A stretch of DNA of 45,468 bases from an uncultured Selenomonadales bacterium (lineage in GTDB: Bacteria; Bacillota; Negativicutes; Selenomonadales; Selenomonadaceae). Made by a program: the position numbers and the translations under genes. The DNA lies in assembly GCA_937901445.1 (NCBI GenBank), contig CALDHY010000014.1:1-45468 (forward strand), written 5' to 3'. Under the pieces are notes generated by a model. That model was not told the origin of the DNA, searched no databases, and saw only the letters and a list, made by a program, of their open reading frames with translations. This document shows, one piece after another, positions 24,735 to 33,345 of the stretch (the first letter of the stretch is position 1; every line of letters begins with the position of its first letter).

Positions 24735-26306
24735 TTACTTAATGACAGGTTGCGGAATACCTTCACCGAGCGTGTAGAAAGTTACATTTTCTAAATTCAC
24801 TGTGCCGCCGTTCGGAATGAAAACAATATCCTGCGCAGTAGTTTTGGGATAAACGCGGGTTGACATAACCGCCTCGCCGCCGTTCACAAAAATTTCAATC
24901 GACGACCTGTCAAGGAAAATTTGCAAATTAATTTTGTTGCCGGAAATTTTAACTTCACGTTCGCCCTTGACATTGCCGCCGGCTTTATCGCGGTTGAGTT
25001 TCAAAATTCCGCTTGATTTATCGTAACTTAAAACAGTCTTTTCATTGCCGCCGCTGCGAAGTTCAATGGAAAAACCTTTCGCAGATTTTGTATCAATCGT
25101 TGCCAAAAGTTCGCCCGTTTCGCCGCGCACGCCGTCAAGCTTAGTTTTCTTTGTTATATTTACATTGCGGTAGGATTTTTCGGCAATTCTCAAACTTTCC
25201 AATTCGGGAACGGGAACGCTTATAATTTTGCCGTCTTTAATGTGAAGTTCACGCGGTACAGTCATTTGACAAGACCAGCCGTCAACGTATTCAGAAAAAA
25301 TATTGCCTGTAGGCGGATCCCACATATCAAGCCAGCCGATTAAAATGCAACGCCCGTCAGGAGTCTGTGTAACTTGCGGCGCGTAAAAATCAAAACCATA
25401 ATCAAGCGTATCAAATTTGCCGTGCGTAAAAACGCCTGTATCGTAATTCATTTTGCCAATCATATAACCGGCTTGAAAGAAATTCAAATATTTTTTGCCT
25501 TCAGGTTTCATACCGATAGGCGACATGATAATAGCTTCTTGCCCGTCGATTTCGGCGAAATTCGGACATTCCCACATTGTACCTTCGTTGCCTTGACTGT
25601 ACGCCATAATACTTTTAAATTTCCAGTCAAGCATATCTTTTGATTCAAAGAGCAACATTTGCGCCCTGTCACCGGCTTTATTTTTCGAGCCGATAACAAC
25701 ATAATAAGTATCGCCATGTTTCCACATTTTGGGGTCTCTGAAGTCGCCGCCGTGAATATCGCCTAAATTTGAAGGCGCGTAAAGTACGGGGTTGCCTGCG
25801 TATTTTTCAAAAGTAATTCCGTCGTCACTGATTGCGATATTTTGACTTTCGATTCTGTCTACACCTTCCGGCGTCAAAACGGGTAAATCTACATGTCCTG
25901 TGTACATTAAATAAAGTTTGCCGTCCTTTTCCAACGCACTGCCACTGAAACAACCTCCGCCGTTGCCGCTTGCGTCGTAAATACTGTTCGGCTCCAGTGC
26001 AACCGGCAAATGTTCCCAGTGAACTAAATCTTTGCTAACAACGTGTCCCCAGTGCATTGGTCCCCATTTAGTGTCGTAGGGATAATGTTGATAGAAAAAG
26101 TGGTATTCGCCTTTGTACACGCAAAAACCGTTGGGGTCATTCGCCCAACCTGCATAAGGCGCAATGTGATAAAGCGGATACCACCGAGCATTTGTCACTG
26201 TAACAGGTGTTCTTTCAACCGCTGCCTCAACTTGCGAACTTACCGGCATAATCAAGCAACCAGCCGTTATTGCCGCCGCAAGCATTTTCTTGAAAAATTT
26301 TCTCAT
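24735..26306 (-). CDS. Secreted glycoside hydrolase family 32 (levanase/fructanase/invertase)
   Basis: This 523-residue enzyme should hydrolyse beta-fructosidic bonds of sucrose, inulin or levan outside the cytoplasm. A signal peptide (about 1-29, cut after VEA) precedes the five-bladed propeller. The nucleophile motif is WANDPNGF (D57), then FYQHYPYDTKWGPMHWGH, the RDPKMW stabiliser Asp (near 190) and the acid/base Glu in WECPNF (near 246). A C-terminal GH32 beta-sandwich (about 390-515) includes LQIFLDRSSIEIFVNGG. ATG 26306 is preferred to the TTG one codon upstream because AGGAGGT lies 6 nt before it. A possible promoter (TTGACA 26377-26372, TATAAC 26356-26351) has a short 15-nt spacer. 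No fructose transporter or regulator is adjacent. Confidence 0.93.
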   Translation of the reverse strand: MRKFFKKMLAAAITAGCLIMPVSSQVEAAVERTPVTVTNARWYPLYHIAPYAGWANDPNGFCVYKGEYHFFYQHYPYDTKWGPMHWGHVVSKDLVHWEHLPVALEPNSIYDASGNGGGCFSGSALEKDGKLYLMYTGHVDLPVLTPEGVDRIESQNIAISDDGITFEKYAGNPVLYAPSNLGDIHGGDFRDPKMWKHGDTYYVVIGSKNKAGDRAQMLLFESKDMLDWKFKSIMAYSQGNEGTMWECPNFAEIDGQEAIIMSPIGMKPEGKKYLNFFQAGYMIGKMNYDTGVFTHGKFDTLDYGFDFYAPQVTQTPDGRCILIGWLDMWDPPTGNIFSEYVDGWSCQMTVPRELHIKDGKIISVPVPELESLRIAEKSYRNVNITKKTKLDGVRGETGELLATIDTKSAKGFSIELRSGGNEKTVLSYDKSSGILKLNRDKAGGNVKGEREVKISGNKINLQIFLDRSSIEIFVNGGEAVMSTRVYPKTTAQDIVFIPNGGTVNLENVTFYTLGEGIPQPVIK

Positions 26307-26427
26307 CAAAATACCTCCTATAAAAAATTTTAAGTAAAACTACTATAGCCGTTATATCAAAAAAAATAATTTGTCAAGCTGAAAATTTATGGTTTCAACT
26401 TCGATATAGTAAAAAGAAAATTGTTAC

Positions 26428-26456
26428 TTGACGAGTTTTAAAATTTTATTTATCAT
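26428..26456 (+). promoter_or_regulatory. Promoter of the lytic transglycosylase gene
   Basis: TTGACG (26428-26433), 17-nt spacer, TATCAT (26451-26456). The spacer and boxes are very similar to those before aspS (27102-27130). It lies about 38 nt before the chosen TTG start. Confidence 0.6.
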
Positions 26457-26493
26457 TCAAAAATATTAATTTGAAATTATGGGAGAGATTATC

Positions 26494-27033
26494 TTGAAAA
26501 AATTTTTAATTGCACTGATAATTTCAACGTCAATAATTGGCGTCGGAATGTCTGAAGTTGAGGCGAAAGACCCTTATGAAGTTATTCGCCAAGAAATCAG
26601 CCGTTATCACAGCGGCGAAAAAGAAATTGCGTGGTTGTCAATGGCGATTTTATACGCGGCGGATCAATGTCAACTGGACCCGCTTTTAATTACGGCGGTA
26701 ATGGAAACTGAAAGCGCGTTCAGATTTAACGCGGTTAGTCCCGTCGGCGCGGTCGGTTTAATGCAACTTATGCCCTCAACTGCCCAAATGATTGGCGTTG
26801 ACCCGCACAAGCCGCTTGCAAATATAGTCGGCGGCGCAATTTATTTAAAAAATCAGCTTAACAGATTCGCCGGAAATGGAGCATACGCGCTTAGTTATGC
26901 AGTTGCCGCTTACAACGCAGGACCGCAAGCCGTCATTAACGCGGGCGGTATTCCGCACATTTCCGAAACTCAAAATTATGTTGTTAGAGTTGTCAACAAT
27001 TATAATCGCCTGCAACAAATGTTGAACGGCTGA
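26494..27033 (+). CDS. Secreted lytic transglycosylase (SLT domain)
   Basis: This enzyme cleaves peptidoglycan glycan strands. The TTG at 26494 is preferred as start (MKKFLIALIISTS, signal peptide to about VEA) because GGGAGAG lies 7 nt before it; the ATG at 26479 would place that site inside the gene. The catalytic glutamate is in AVMETESAFRF, followed by SPVGAVGLMQLMPSTA, then GGAIYLKNQL, AVAAYNAGPQAV and the closing YVVRVVNNY. These are the standard motifs of the Slt70-like GEWL fold. It is a short, single-domain version of 179 residues. Confidence 0.92.
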   Translation: MKKFLIALIISTSIIGVGMSEVEAKDPYEVIRQEISRYHSGEKEIAWLSMAILYAADQCQLDPLLITAVMETESAFRFNAVSPVGAVGLMQLMPSTAQMIGVDPHKPLANIVGGAIYLKNQLNRFAGNGAYALSYAVAAYNAGPQAVINAGGIPHISETQNYVVRVVNNYNRLQQMLNG

Positions 27034-27039
27034 TTAAAT

Positions 27040-27076
27040 GCTAAAGAATAAAGACTAAAGACTAAAGGCTAGGGAA
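27040..27076. repeat. Dispersed heptad-like repeat, copy after the transglycosylase gene
   Basis: The run of CTAAAGAATAAAGA, CTAAAGA and CTAAAGG units resembles the 28944-28981 run with A for G changes. It starts 7 nt after the transglycosylase stop and merges into the hairpin that follows. Confidence 0.65.
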
Positions 27077-27096
27077 TTTGAAAATCCTTAGCCTTT
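27064..27096 (+). terminator. Hairpin after the transglycosylase gene
   Basis: A 12-bp stem with one G-T pair (27064-27075 with 27085-27096, AAAGGCTA/TAGCCTTT ends) closes a 9-nt loop. Only a weak T-run follows, so termination is likely but not certain. One arm is formed by the dispersed repeat. Confidence 0.5.
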
Positions 27097-27101
27097 AAAT
27101 A

Positions 27102-27130
27102 TTGACGTATTTTAAAAATTTGATTATCAT
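27102..27130 (+). promoter_or_regulatory. Promoter of aspS
   Basis: TTGACG (27102-27107), 17-nt spacer, TATCAT (27125-27130), then AGGAGG at 27141-27146 and TTG start at 27156. Boxes and spacer resemble those of the transglycosylase promoter. Confidence 0.6.
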
Positions 27131-27155
27131 TGACAATCTAAGGAGGAATTATAAA

Positions 27156-28946
27156 TTGGAAACTTTAAAAGGAATGGAACGCACTTTTAATTGTGGCGAA
27201 CTCCGCAAAATTGACGAAGGAAAAATTGTACAGCTTGCCGGTTGGGTCTCGCGCAGACGTGATCACGGCGGCTTAATTTTTGTCGATATGAGAGACAGGA
27301 GCGGAATTGTACAGATTGTTTTTGACGCGGCAGAAATTGGCGCGGAATTTTCAAAGGCTGAAACTCTGCGCAATGAATTTGTTATCGGCGTACGCGGCAA
27401 AGTGCGCGCGCGCAGTGCTGATACTGTCAATCCCAAAATGGCTACCGGCGAAATTGAAATTGTTGTAAGCGAACTTAGAATTTTGAACAAGGCAAAGACT
27501 CCGCCCTTTTACATTCAAGACGGCGTTGACGTTGATGAAAATGTAAGACTGCGCTACAGATATTTAGATTTACGCCGCCCCGAAATGCAACAAAATATTA
27601 TGCTGCGCCACCGCGTAACAAAAATAATGCGTGATTATCTGGACGAAAACGGCTTTTTAGAAATTGAGACGCCGATGCTTTGCAAAAGTACTCCTGAAGG
27701 CGCGCGTGATTTTCTTGTACCGAGCAGATTAAATCCCGGGCAATTTTACGCCTTGCCACAATCCCCGCAAATTTTCAAGCAGTTGTTAATGGTTTCCGGC
27801 TTTGAAAAATATTTTCAGATTGTACGTTGTTTCCGTGATGAAGATTTACGCGCCGACCGTCAACCCGAATTTACGCAACTTGATATTGAAACTTCATTTT
27901 TGAATCAAGACACAATTTTAACTTTGATGGAAGGTTTAATTAAAAAAATTTTTGAAACTACGCTGAATGTTGAAGTTAAAACGCCGTTTTTGAGAATGAG
28001 CTGGGACGAGGCAATGGAACGTTTCGGCAGTGATAAGCCCGACCTGCGTTTTGGTATGGAACTGCAGGATATTTCCGAATTTGTCAAAGGCTCTGATTTT
28101 AAAGTTTTCAACAGCGTACTTGAAAAGGGCGGGCAAGTCAAAGTTATCAACGTCGAAGGCTACGCAGATATTCCGCGCCGCGAGCTTGATGATTTGGTTG
28201 AGTACTGCAAAATTTACGGCGCAAAAGGTATGGCGTGGATTCAGTACACCGCCGAAGGTATTAAGTCGCCTTTCAAAAAATTTTACAGCGATGAAACTTT
28301 TGAAAAAATTAAAAATGCAACCGGCGCAAAAACCGGCGATTTATTGTTAGTTGTCGGTGATAAATCTTCAGTCGTCGCGCAGGCTCTCGGCGAATTAAGA
28401 CTTGAAATGGCGCGTCGCAGAAATTTAATTGACGCCAATAAACTTTGCTTTTTATGGGTTGTCGATTTTCCAATGTTTGAATACGTCGAGGAAGATAAAC
28501 GCTGGAAGGCTATGCACCACCCCTTTACCGCGCCGCGTGAAGAAGATATTGAATTTTTATTGACTGCGCCGGAAAAAGTCAAGGCTAATGCTTACGATAT
28601 TGTTTTGAATGGCGTTGAAGTCGGCGGCGGCAGCTTGAGAATTTATCAAAGTGATTTACAGGCAAAAGTTTTTGAGGCTATTGGTTTAACGCCGGAAGAG
28701 GCGCGCGCAAAATTCGGCTTTTTAATGGACGCCTTTGAATACGGAACGCCTCCACATGGCGGAATTGCCTTCGGACTTGATAGGCTTGTTATGTTAATGG
28801 CGCAAAGAAAATCTATTCGTGACGTTATTGCATTCCCGAAAACTCAAAGTGCTATTGACCCAATGAGCCACGCGCCCTCTGAAGTTGACGAAAAACAACT
28901 GCGCGAGCTTTACATTAAAACGACTGTGAAAAAATCTGTAAATTAA
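27156..28946 (+). CDS. aspS: Aspartyl-tRNA synthetase
   Basis: This class II synthetase charges tRNA-Asp. The 597-residue product has the N-terminal anticodon-binding OB fold with GWVSRRRDHGGLIFVDMRD, motif 2 FRDEDLRADRQPEFTQLD, the bacterial insertion (GAD) domain about 300-410, and motif 3 GIAFGLDRLVML near 550. The start is TTG 27156, 9 nt after AGGAGG; ATG 27174 is possible but badly spaced. hisS and aspS are commonly adjacent in Firmicutes; here two extracytoplasmic-enzyme genes lie between them. Confidence 0.95.
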   Translation: METLKGMERTFNCGELRKIDEGKIVQLAGWVSRRRDHGGLIFVDMRDRSGIVQIVFDAAEIGAEFSKAETLRNEFVIGVRGKVRARSADTVNPKMATGEIEIVVSELRILNKAKTPPFYIQDGVDVDENVRLRYRYLDLRRPEMQQNIMLRHRVTKIMRDYLDENGFLEIETPMLCKSTPEGARDFLVPSRLNPGQFYALPQSPQIFKQLLMVSGFEKYFQIVRCFRDEDLRADRQPEFTQLDIETSFLNQDTILTLMEGLIKKIFETTLNVEVKTPFLRMSWDEAMERFGSDKPDLRFGMELQDISEFVKGSDFKVFNSVLEKGGQVKVINVEGYADIPRRELDDLVEYCKIYGAKGMAWIQYTAEGIKSPFKKFYSDETFEKIKNATGAKTGDLLLVVGDKSSVVAQALGELRLEMARRRNLIDANKLCFLWVVDFPMFEYVEEDKRWKAMHHPFTAPREEDIEFLLTAPEKVKANAYDIVLNGVEVGGGSLRIYQSDLQAKVFEAIGLTPEEARAKFGFLMDAFEYGTPPHGGIAFGLDRLVMLMAQRKSIRDVIAFPKTQSAIDPMSHAPSEVDEKQLRELYIKTTVKKSVN

Positions 28947-28981
28947 GGACTAAGGAATAAGGACTAAGGGTTAGGGGTTAG
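28944..28981. repeat. Dispersed heptad-like repeat between aspS and cydC
   Basis: The tandem run consists of TAAGGAC, TAAGGAA, TAAGGAC, TAAGGGT and TAGGGGT units, 7 bp each. It starts with the aspS stop codon and also supplies the stop codon of the convergent cydC gene (28971-28973). Confidence 0.8.
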
Positions 28982-30437
28982 AAATTTTTTTAACTCCAAT
29001 AAATTTTGTATTGAAAGAAAATTTGTCAAAATAAAAAATATCGTGCGTTATGATAATCAGCGTGCGATTTTTTTTTGTGGAATCTTCAATAAGCGCGGCG
29101 ATTAATTTTTCAGAAATATTTTTATCAAGCCCCGCCGTCGGTTCATCCAAAATTAAAACGTCAGGATTTTTGGCAAGTGCAAGCGCAATTTGTAACCTGC
29201 CGCGTTCACCGCCGGAAAGTTTGGCGGCGTCTTCTCCAATTTCAGAATCAATGTCAAAATTTTCAAGTTGGCAAAGTTTCAAACAATTAAAAATTTCGGC
29301 GTCAGAAATATTTTCACAAAAAATTTCAAAGTTGAATCTGATTGACTGCGAAAAAATATAATTCGTCGAAGTTGCCGCCGCAAATTTACCGCTCGTCAAA
29401 ATTTCGCCGCTGTCAGGTTGAAAAAGTTTCAGCATTAAATATAAAAGCGTAGTTTTGCCCGCGCCGCTCTCTCCAATAATCAAAAGTTTTTCGCCGCGCT
29501 TAACTTGCAGGTTAAAATTTTTTATAACGGGGAAACTGTAACCAAAATTGACGTTGCGAAATTCAATCGCAAAATCTGTCGAAGTTTCGGCGATTTTTAT
29601 TTTTTCATTGGAAATTTTGACGCGCCGAATTTTTTTGTAGCTTAAAACTGCGAAAGGTACTGCTGAAAAAATTTCCTGCGCGACGAACAAGATTAAAGCC
29701 CAAACTGTCAATTCAACCTTGCCGACAACCGAGCAAAGTTTAAATAAAATAAAGCAATTCCCCGCCGCTATAAAAATTTTTATGAACGTGTCAAAGTTTA
29801 ATTGGCGCGTTTGAACTTTTAATTGTGAATCGCCAAAAGTTTCAGCCGTGCGATTTAAAATTTTCAGCGCAGGTTTAACGCCGTAAATTCTAAGTTCGTC
29901 CCTTGCGTCGTTGAAATCTAAAAGTTTTGCGCGGTATTCCGAATCGTCAACTTCGGCAACTTTAAACTTTATCGACAAAATTATTACACCAAAAAAAATC
30001 GCCGGTAAAATCCCTGCGAAAATTCCGAGCGGCGCAACCAAAAAGCACGTCAACAAAATTGTTACAAGCGCGGCGGTTGTAAGCGGCAAAACTACGCGCG
30101 GCAAAAAATCTTTCAGTAAATCTGCCGTAATAATTAATTCGTGCAACAATTCGCCGTTTGAAACTTTTTTGGTAAGTGCCGCACTTTTGAAAAGTTCCTC
30201 GCGCAGATTGTCAAGAAATTTGAAAATTGTTTTGTGCGTGAAAAATCTGTCACAATATCTTAAAACTGCGCGAAAAATTCCGGCGGTACGAACTAAAGTA
30301 ATTCCAACCGATAACGCGCTTAAAGGCGGTTGCAACGCGGCAGAGGCGATTAACCACGCGGCGGACGCCATTAACAAAATTTCTGATAACGCCGCCGATA
30401 CATTCGCCGTAACGGCAGGCAAAAATTTTTTTAACAT
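28971..30437 (-). CDS. cydC: ABC exporter ATP-binding/permease subunit, CydC-like
   Basis: CydC works with CydD to export cysteine or glutathione, needed for cytochrome bd assembly. The 488-residue protein starts at ATG 30437 (MLKKFLPAV), since the frame upstream overlaps the next divergent gene. The membrane half has the CydC-type stretch SAAWLIASAALQPPLSALSVGITLVRTAGIFRAVLRY split over residues 30-66. The ATPase has Walker A GESGAGKTT, signature LSGGERGRL, Walker B VLILDEPTAGLD and the switch THD. No cydD, cydA or cydB is nearby. Its last codons and stop come from the dispersed repeat. Confidence 0.82.
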   Translation of the reverse strand: MLKKFLPAVTANVSAALSEILLMASAAWLIASAALQPPLSALSVGITLVRTAGIFRAVLRYCDRFFTHKTIFKFLDNLREELFKSAALTKKVSNGELLHELIITADLLKDFLPRVVLPLTTAALVTILLTCFLVAPLGIFAGILPAIFFGVIILSIKFKVAEVDDSEYRAKLLDFNDARDELRIYGVKPALKILNRTAETFGDSQLKVQTRQLNFDTFIKIFIAAGNCFILFKLCSVVGKVELTVWALILFVAQEIFSAVPFAVLSYKKIRRVKISNEKIKIAETSTDFAIEFRNVNFGYSFPVIKNFNLQVKRGEKLLIIGESGAGKTTLLYLMLKLFQPDSGEILTSGKFAAATSTNYIFSQSIRFNFEIFCENISDAEIFNCLKLCQLENFDIDSEIGEDAAKLSGGERGRLQIALALAKNPDVLILDEPTAGLDKNISEKLIAALIEDSTKKNRTLIIITHDIFYFDKFSFNTKFIGVKKISNP

Positions 30438-30489
30438 AGACAAAAACGCCTTTTTGGTAGTAAAATTATTTAAAAGGGAGCTGGTTAAA

Positions 30490-30891
30490 ATGGCTGACGA
30501 AAAAGAAAAAATTACACTCGAAAAAGATACAAAGTCTGAAGATGCGCGCTTTGACGTAAAATCGTTGGACGAAGTTAAGGACGAAAACGGCAACGGCGTT
30601 TTTCATATGCGCACAAAGACTAAATGGATTATTTTCTTTTCAATGATAATTATGGTTTTTGCCGGCGGCTTGACGTACGCGGCGATGGAACTTTTACTTG
30701 TTGTCGAAAATTGGCAACTTGCAATTTGGATTTTATGTACAATCATTGCGCTTTATTCGATTATGGCGCGTTCGTTGGCAAGTTTACTTTTCAACGTGGT
30801 TTTATTTTTCGGTGTATCGCTGATACCCGTTTGGCAAATTTTATATACGACTTTTCGTCCGACCATTGAAAAAATTTTTGGAGCAAGTTAG
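30490..30891 (+). CDS. Small membrane protein of unknown function
   Basis: This 133-residue product begins at ATG 30490, preceded by GGGAG at 9 nt. The longer open frame upstream lies antisense to cydC and is not credible. A charged N-terminus (1-42, many Lys, Glu and Asp) is followed by three hydrophobic segments at about 44-65, 72-92 and 95-118. I do not recognise the family. It is divergent from cydC and 11 nt before the DUF5348 gene. Confidence 0.65.
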   Translation: MADEKEKITLEKDTKSEDARFDVKSLDEVKDENGNGVFHMRTKTKWIIFFSMIIMVFAGGLTYAAMELLLVVENWQLAIWILCTIIALYSIMARSLASLLFNVVLFFGVSLIPVWQILYTTFRPTIEKIFGAS

Positions 30892-30902
30892 GGGGCGGCA
30901 AA

Positions 30903-31133
30903 ATGTACGAAGGGACTTTAATTTGGCACGAAGATTCTATTGCAGTACAACATTTTTTACACGGCGAATTGATTTTTACAAAGTTGAAAATCGGACAAGA
31001 AATTGAACTTTACCAAAACGGCTACTGGCACAAAGTCAAAATTCATTCGACTACGGACGAGCCCTATATTGAAAATTGGATGTACGGCGATTGTTTAGGT
31101 TGTGAAGTGCGTTTGCCGGATACACAAATTTAG
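30903..31133 (+). CDS. DUF5348-like small protein
   Basis: This 76-residue soluble protein has the pattern of DUF5348: GTLIWHEDSIAVQ at the start, a central LKIGQEIELYQNGYWHKVKI and a final WMYGDCLGCEVRL. It resembles a small beta-barrel. An AGGGGG site lies before the ATG. Its stop overlaps the convergent holA stop by 4 nt. Function is unknown. Confidence 0.6.
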   Translation: MYEGTLIWHEDSIAVQHFLHGELIFTKLKIGQEIELYQNGYWHKVKIHSTTDEPYIENWMYGDCLGCEVRLPDTQI

Positions 31134-32122
31134 CGATGACAAAGTTTAATAACAATTCTTTCGAGACTTTCAATACCTGCGCGACCAATTTTAAAATTAA
31201 AATCAGCGTCTGCAAGTTCAATAAAAATTTCTTCGAGTAATTTTAAAGGGTAAGTTGGAACGATTTTTTCAAACTTTTGGGCAATGAACGGGTGCATTTC
31301 CAATTTTTGCGCCAATTCCTTGCCCGTGATTTTATTTTTGAGATAAAATTTCGCAAGCAAAAGTTGCCGGACGTGGCGGCTTAAAACCGTTATGACAACC
31401 ACGAAATTATTTTGGTTGCGCATTTGAGTTCGTAAAATTTCGACGGCGGATTTAATTTTTTTTGCGTTAATGGCGTCAACAATCGCAAAGGTTGAAACTT
31501 CCGGCATTTCAAGTAAATTTCGTTGCAAGTCTTTCACGGTAATTTCCCTGCCGGGTACATTCAAAGTTATTTTTTCAAATTCGTTTTCAAGATACCACAG
31601 CGAAATTTCAGGCAATATTGACATTCGCTCGACAAAATATTTTCTTGCCTCAAGGTTCATAACTTTTTTGATTGACTTTAATTTTTCGTCAAGCCAACTT
31701 TCTAAGTGCCACGATTTAAGCGGCTCGGCTTCCAAAATTTCGCCGACCTTTGAAACTATTTTGTAAAGTTTTTTTCGTTTATCGGCAGTTTTTGAAATGA
31801 AAATTACGTAGTTTGTATCGAGCATATTTTCAAGCGTTCTTTCGAGGCGTTCAGATTTATTTTCCGCGCTGAAAAACGGCGCGTTTTTTACGACGACCAC
31901 ATTTTTTGGATTGAAGAAAGGCGCGCTGTCAATCGCAGTAACAATTTCAGATACAGGGATTTTTGACAGGCAGTCAATCGTTGTAACGTCAGATTTTTCA
32001 ACCTGCAACTTCGACAGGATTTTTTCGCGTGCCTTGTCAATGTAAAAAGTCTCTTCGCCGCTCAAAAGGTACACGTGCTTAATTTTTATATCAAGCGTTT
32101 TCATAAAATCTTTAAAATTCAA
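31130..32122 (-). CDS. holA: DNA polymerase III subunit delta
   Basis: HolA is the clamp-loader subunit that opens the beta ring. The 330-residue product has the family features VYLLSGEETFYIDKAREKI near the N-terminus, IDSAPFFNPKNVVVVKNAPF near 70, VIFISKTADKRKKLYK near 115, and the domain III region with FAIVDAINAKKIKSAVEIL near 210. The start is TTG at 32122, 8 nt after AGGAG; the upstream TTG at 32140 lies before that site. Confidence 0.9.
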   Translation of the reverse strand: MNFKDFMKTLDIKIKHVYLLSGEETFYIDKAREKILSKLQVEKSDVTTIDCLSKIPVSEIVTAIDSAPFFNPKNVVVVKNAPFFSAENKSERLERTLENMLDTNYVIFISKTADKRKKLYKIVSKVGEILEAEPLKSWHLESWLDEKLKSIKKVMNLEARKYFVERMSILPEISLWYLENEFEKITLNVPGREITVKDLQRNLLEMPEVSTFAIVDAINAKKIKSAVEILRTQMRNQNNFVVVITVLSRHVRQLLLAKFYLKNKITGKELAQKLEMHPFIAQKFEKIVPTYPLKLLEEIFIELADADFNFKIGRAGIESLERIVIKLCHR

Positions 32123-32143
32123 GTAATTCGCTCCTTTCAAATT

Positions 32144-32196
32144 TTTTAGATATTAAAAGCGTCCGTGTGCACGCAAGCACACATAAAAATCTAAAA
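32144..32196. repeat. Nested inverted repeats between holA and alr
   Basis: The outer arms TTTTAGAT (32144-32151) and ATCTAAAA (32189-32196) enclose the inner arms GTGTGC (32165-32170) and GCACAC (32177-32182) with loop ACGCAA. Both pairs are perfect. The element occupies the 113-bp gap between two divergent genes and could be a regulator site or an RNA structure in the alr leader. Confidence 0.5.
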
Positions 32197-32235
32197 TTAA
32201 TAAACAAACTCTAAGTATTAGGGGGAATTTTTCAA

Positions 32236-33345
32236 ATGCTTAATAGGGATGCATGGGCAGAAATTAATTTAGCCGCAATTCGTCATAATCTTACAGAAAT
32301 TCGCCGCCACATTCAACCAAAGGCTAAACTTTGCGCGGTTGTCAAGGCTAATGCTTACGGACACGGCGCGTTGGAAGTTTCAAAGGTTGCCGTAGAAATT
32401 GGCGCGAATTTTTTGGCGGTTGCAACTGTTGAGGAAGGCTTGGAACTTCGTCGCGCAGGTTTTACTTTGCCAATTTTAATTTTGGGGCTAATTCCGTACG
32501 ACGCCGCCGAAATTGTTGTTGAAAATAAAATTACGGCTACAGTATCAGATTTTGAACTTGCCGAAAAAATTTCTGTTGCCGCTCTTAAATTCGACACTCA
32601 AGCGAAAATTCATTTAAAAATTGAAACGGGTATGGGCAGAATTGGAATTTTGCCGAATGACGCTGTAGAAATTGCGGAAAAAATTTCTAAACTGCCGAAC
32701 GTCGAAATTGAAGGCATTTTCAGTCATTTTGCGGACGCTGATTCGCCTGATAAAACTTTTACAATTCGGCAACTTGAAACTTTCAAAAATATCTGCGATA
32801 AAATTTCTGCGCGAGGAATAAAAATAAAAATTCGCCACATTGCAGAAAGTGCCGCAATTTTGGAAATTCCCGCCGCTCATTTGGATATGGTGCGCGCCGG
32901 AATTATAACTTACGGCTTGTACCCTTCAGAAACTGTCAAACATACGATTGAACTTCAACCGGCAATGAAACTCGTTGCAAAGGTTGTTTACGTCAAAGAA
33001 ATTTCCGCCGGTACTTCCATTGGTTACGGCAGGGAATTTATCGCCGCTAAGGCGTCTAAAATCGCCACAGTGCCGCTTGGATATGCTGACGGGTATATTA
33101 GAGCTTACAAGGGCTTTCACGTCGAAATTAGGGGCAATTCTGCGCCTGTAGCGGGGCGCGTTTGTATGGATCAATTTATGGTTGACGTTACGGAAATTCC
33201 AAATGTCAAAATTGGCGACGAAGTTATTTTATTCGGCAGTGATAAAATTTCGATTGATGACGCCGCCCGCCATTTACAAACTATAAACTACGAAATTACT
33301 TGCCTTGTTTCTGAACGTGTACCACGAATTTACAAAATAATTTAA
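32236..33345 (+). CDS. alr: Alanine racemase
   Basis: Alr makes D-alanine for peptidoglycan using pyridoxal phosphate. The 369-residue protein has the PLP-lysine motif AVVKANAYGHG (K37), HLKIETGMGRIG near 130, and the second catalytic tyrosine in GTSIGYGREF near 265. The C-terminal barrel includes GRVCMDQFMVDVT. A GGGGGAA site lies 10 nt before the ATG. Its end overlaps the convergent SDR gene by 4 nt. Confidence 0.95.
   Translation: MLNRDAWAEINLAAIRHNLTEIRRHIQPKAKLCAVVKANAYGHGALEVSKVAVEIGANFLAVATVEEGLELRRAGFTLPILILGLIPYDAAEIVVENKITATVSDFELAEKISVAALKFDTQAKIHLKIETGMGRIGILPNDAVEIAEKISKLPNVEIEGIFSHFADADSPDKTFTIRQLETFKNICDKISARGIKIKIRHIAESAAILEIPAAHLDMVRAGIITYGLYPSETVKHTIELQPAMKLVAKVVYVKEISAGTSIGYGREFIAAKASKIATVPLGYADGYIRAYKGFHVEIRGNSAPVAGRVCMDQFMVDVTEIPNVKIGDEVILFGSDKISIDDAARHLQTINYEITCLVSERVPRIYKII

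Noticed and set aside
29911..30489. Long plus-strand open frame upstream of the small membrane protein
   Set aside because: It is antisense to cydC, has Lys/Ser-rich composition without sense, and a good ribosome site marks ATG 30490 as the real start.
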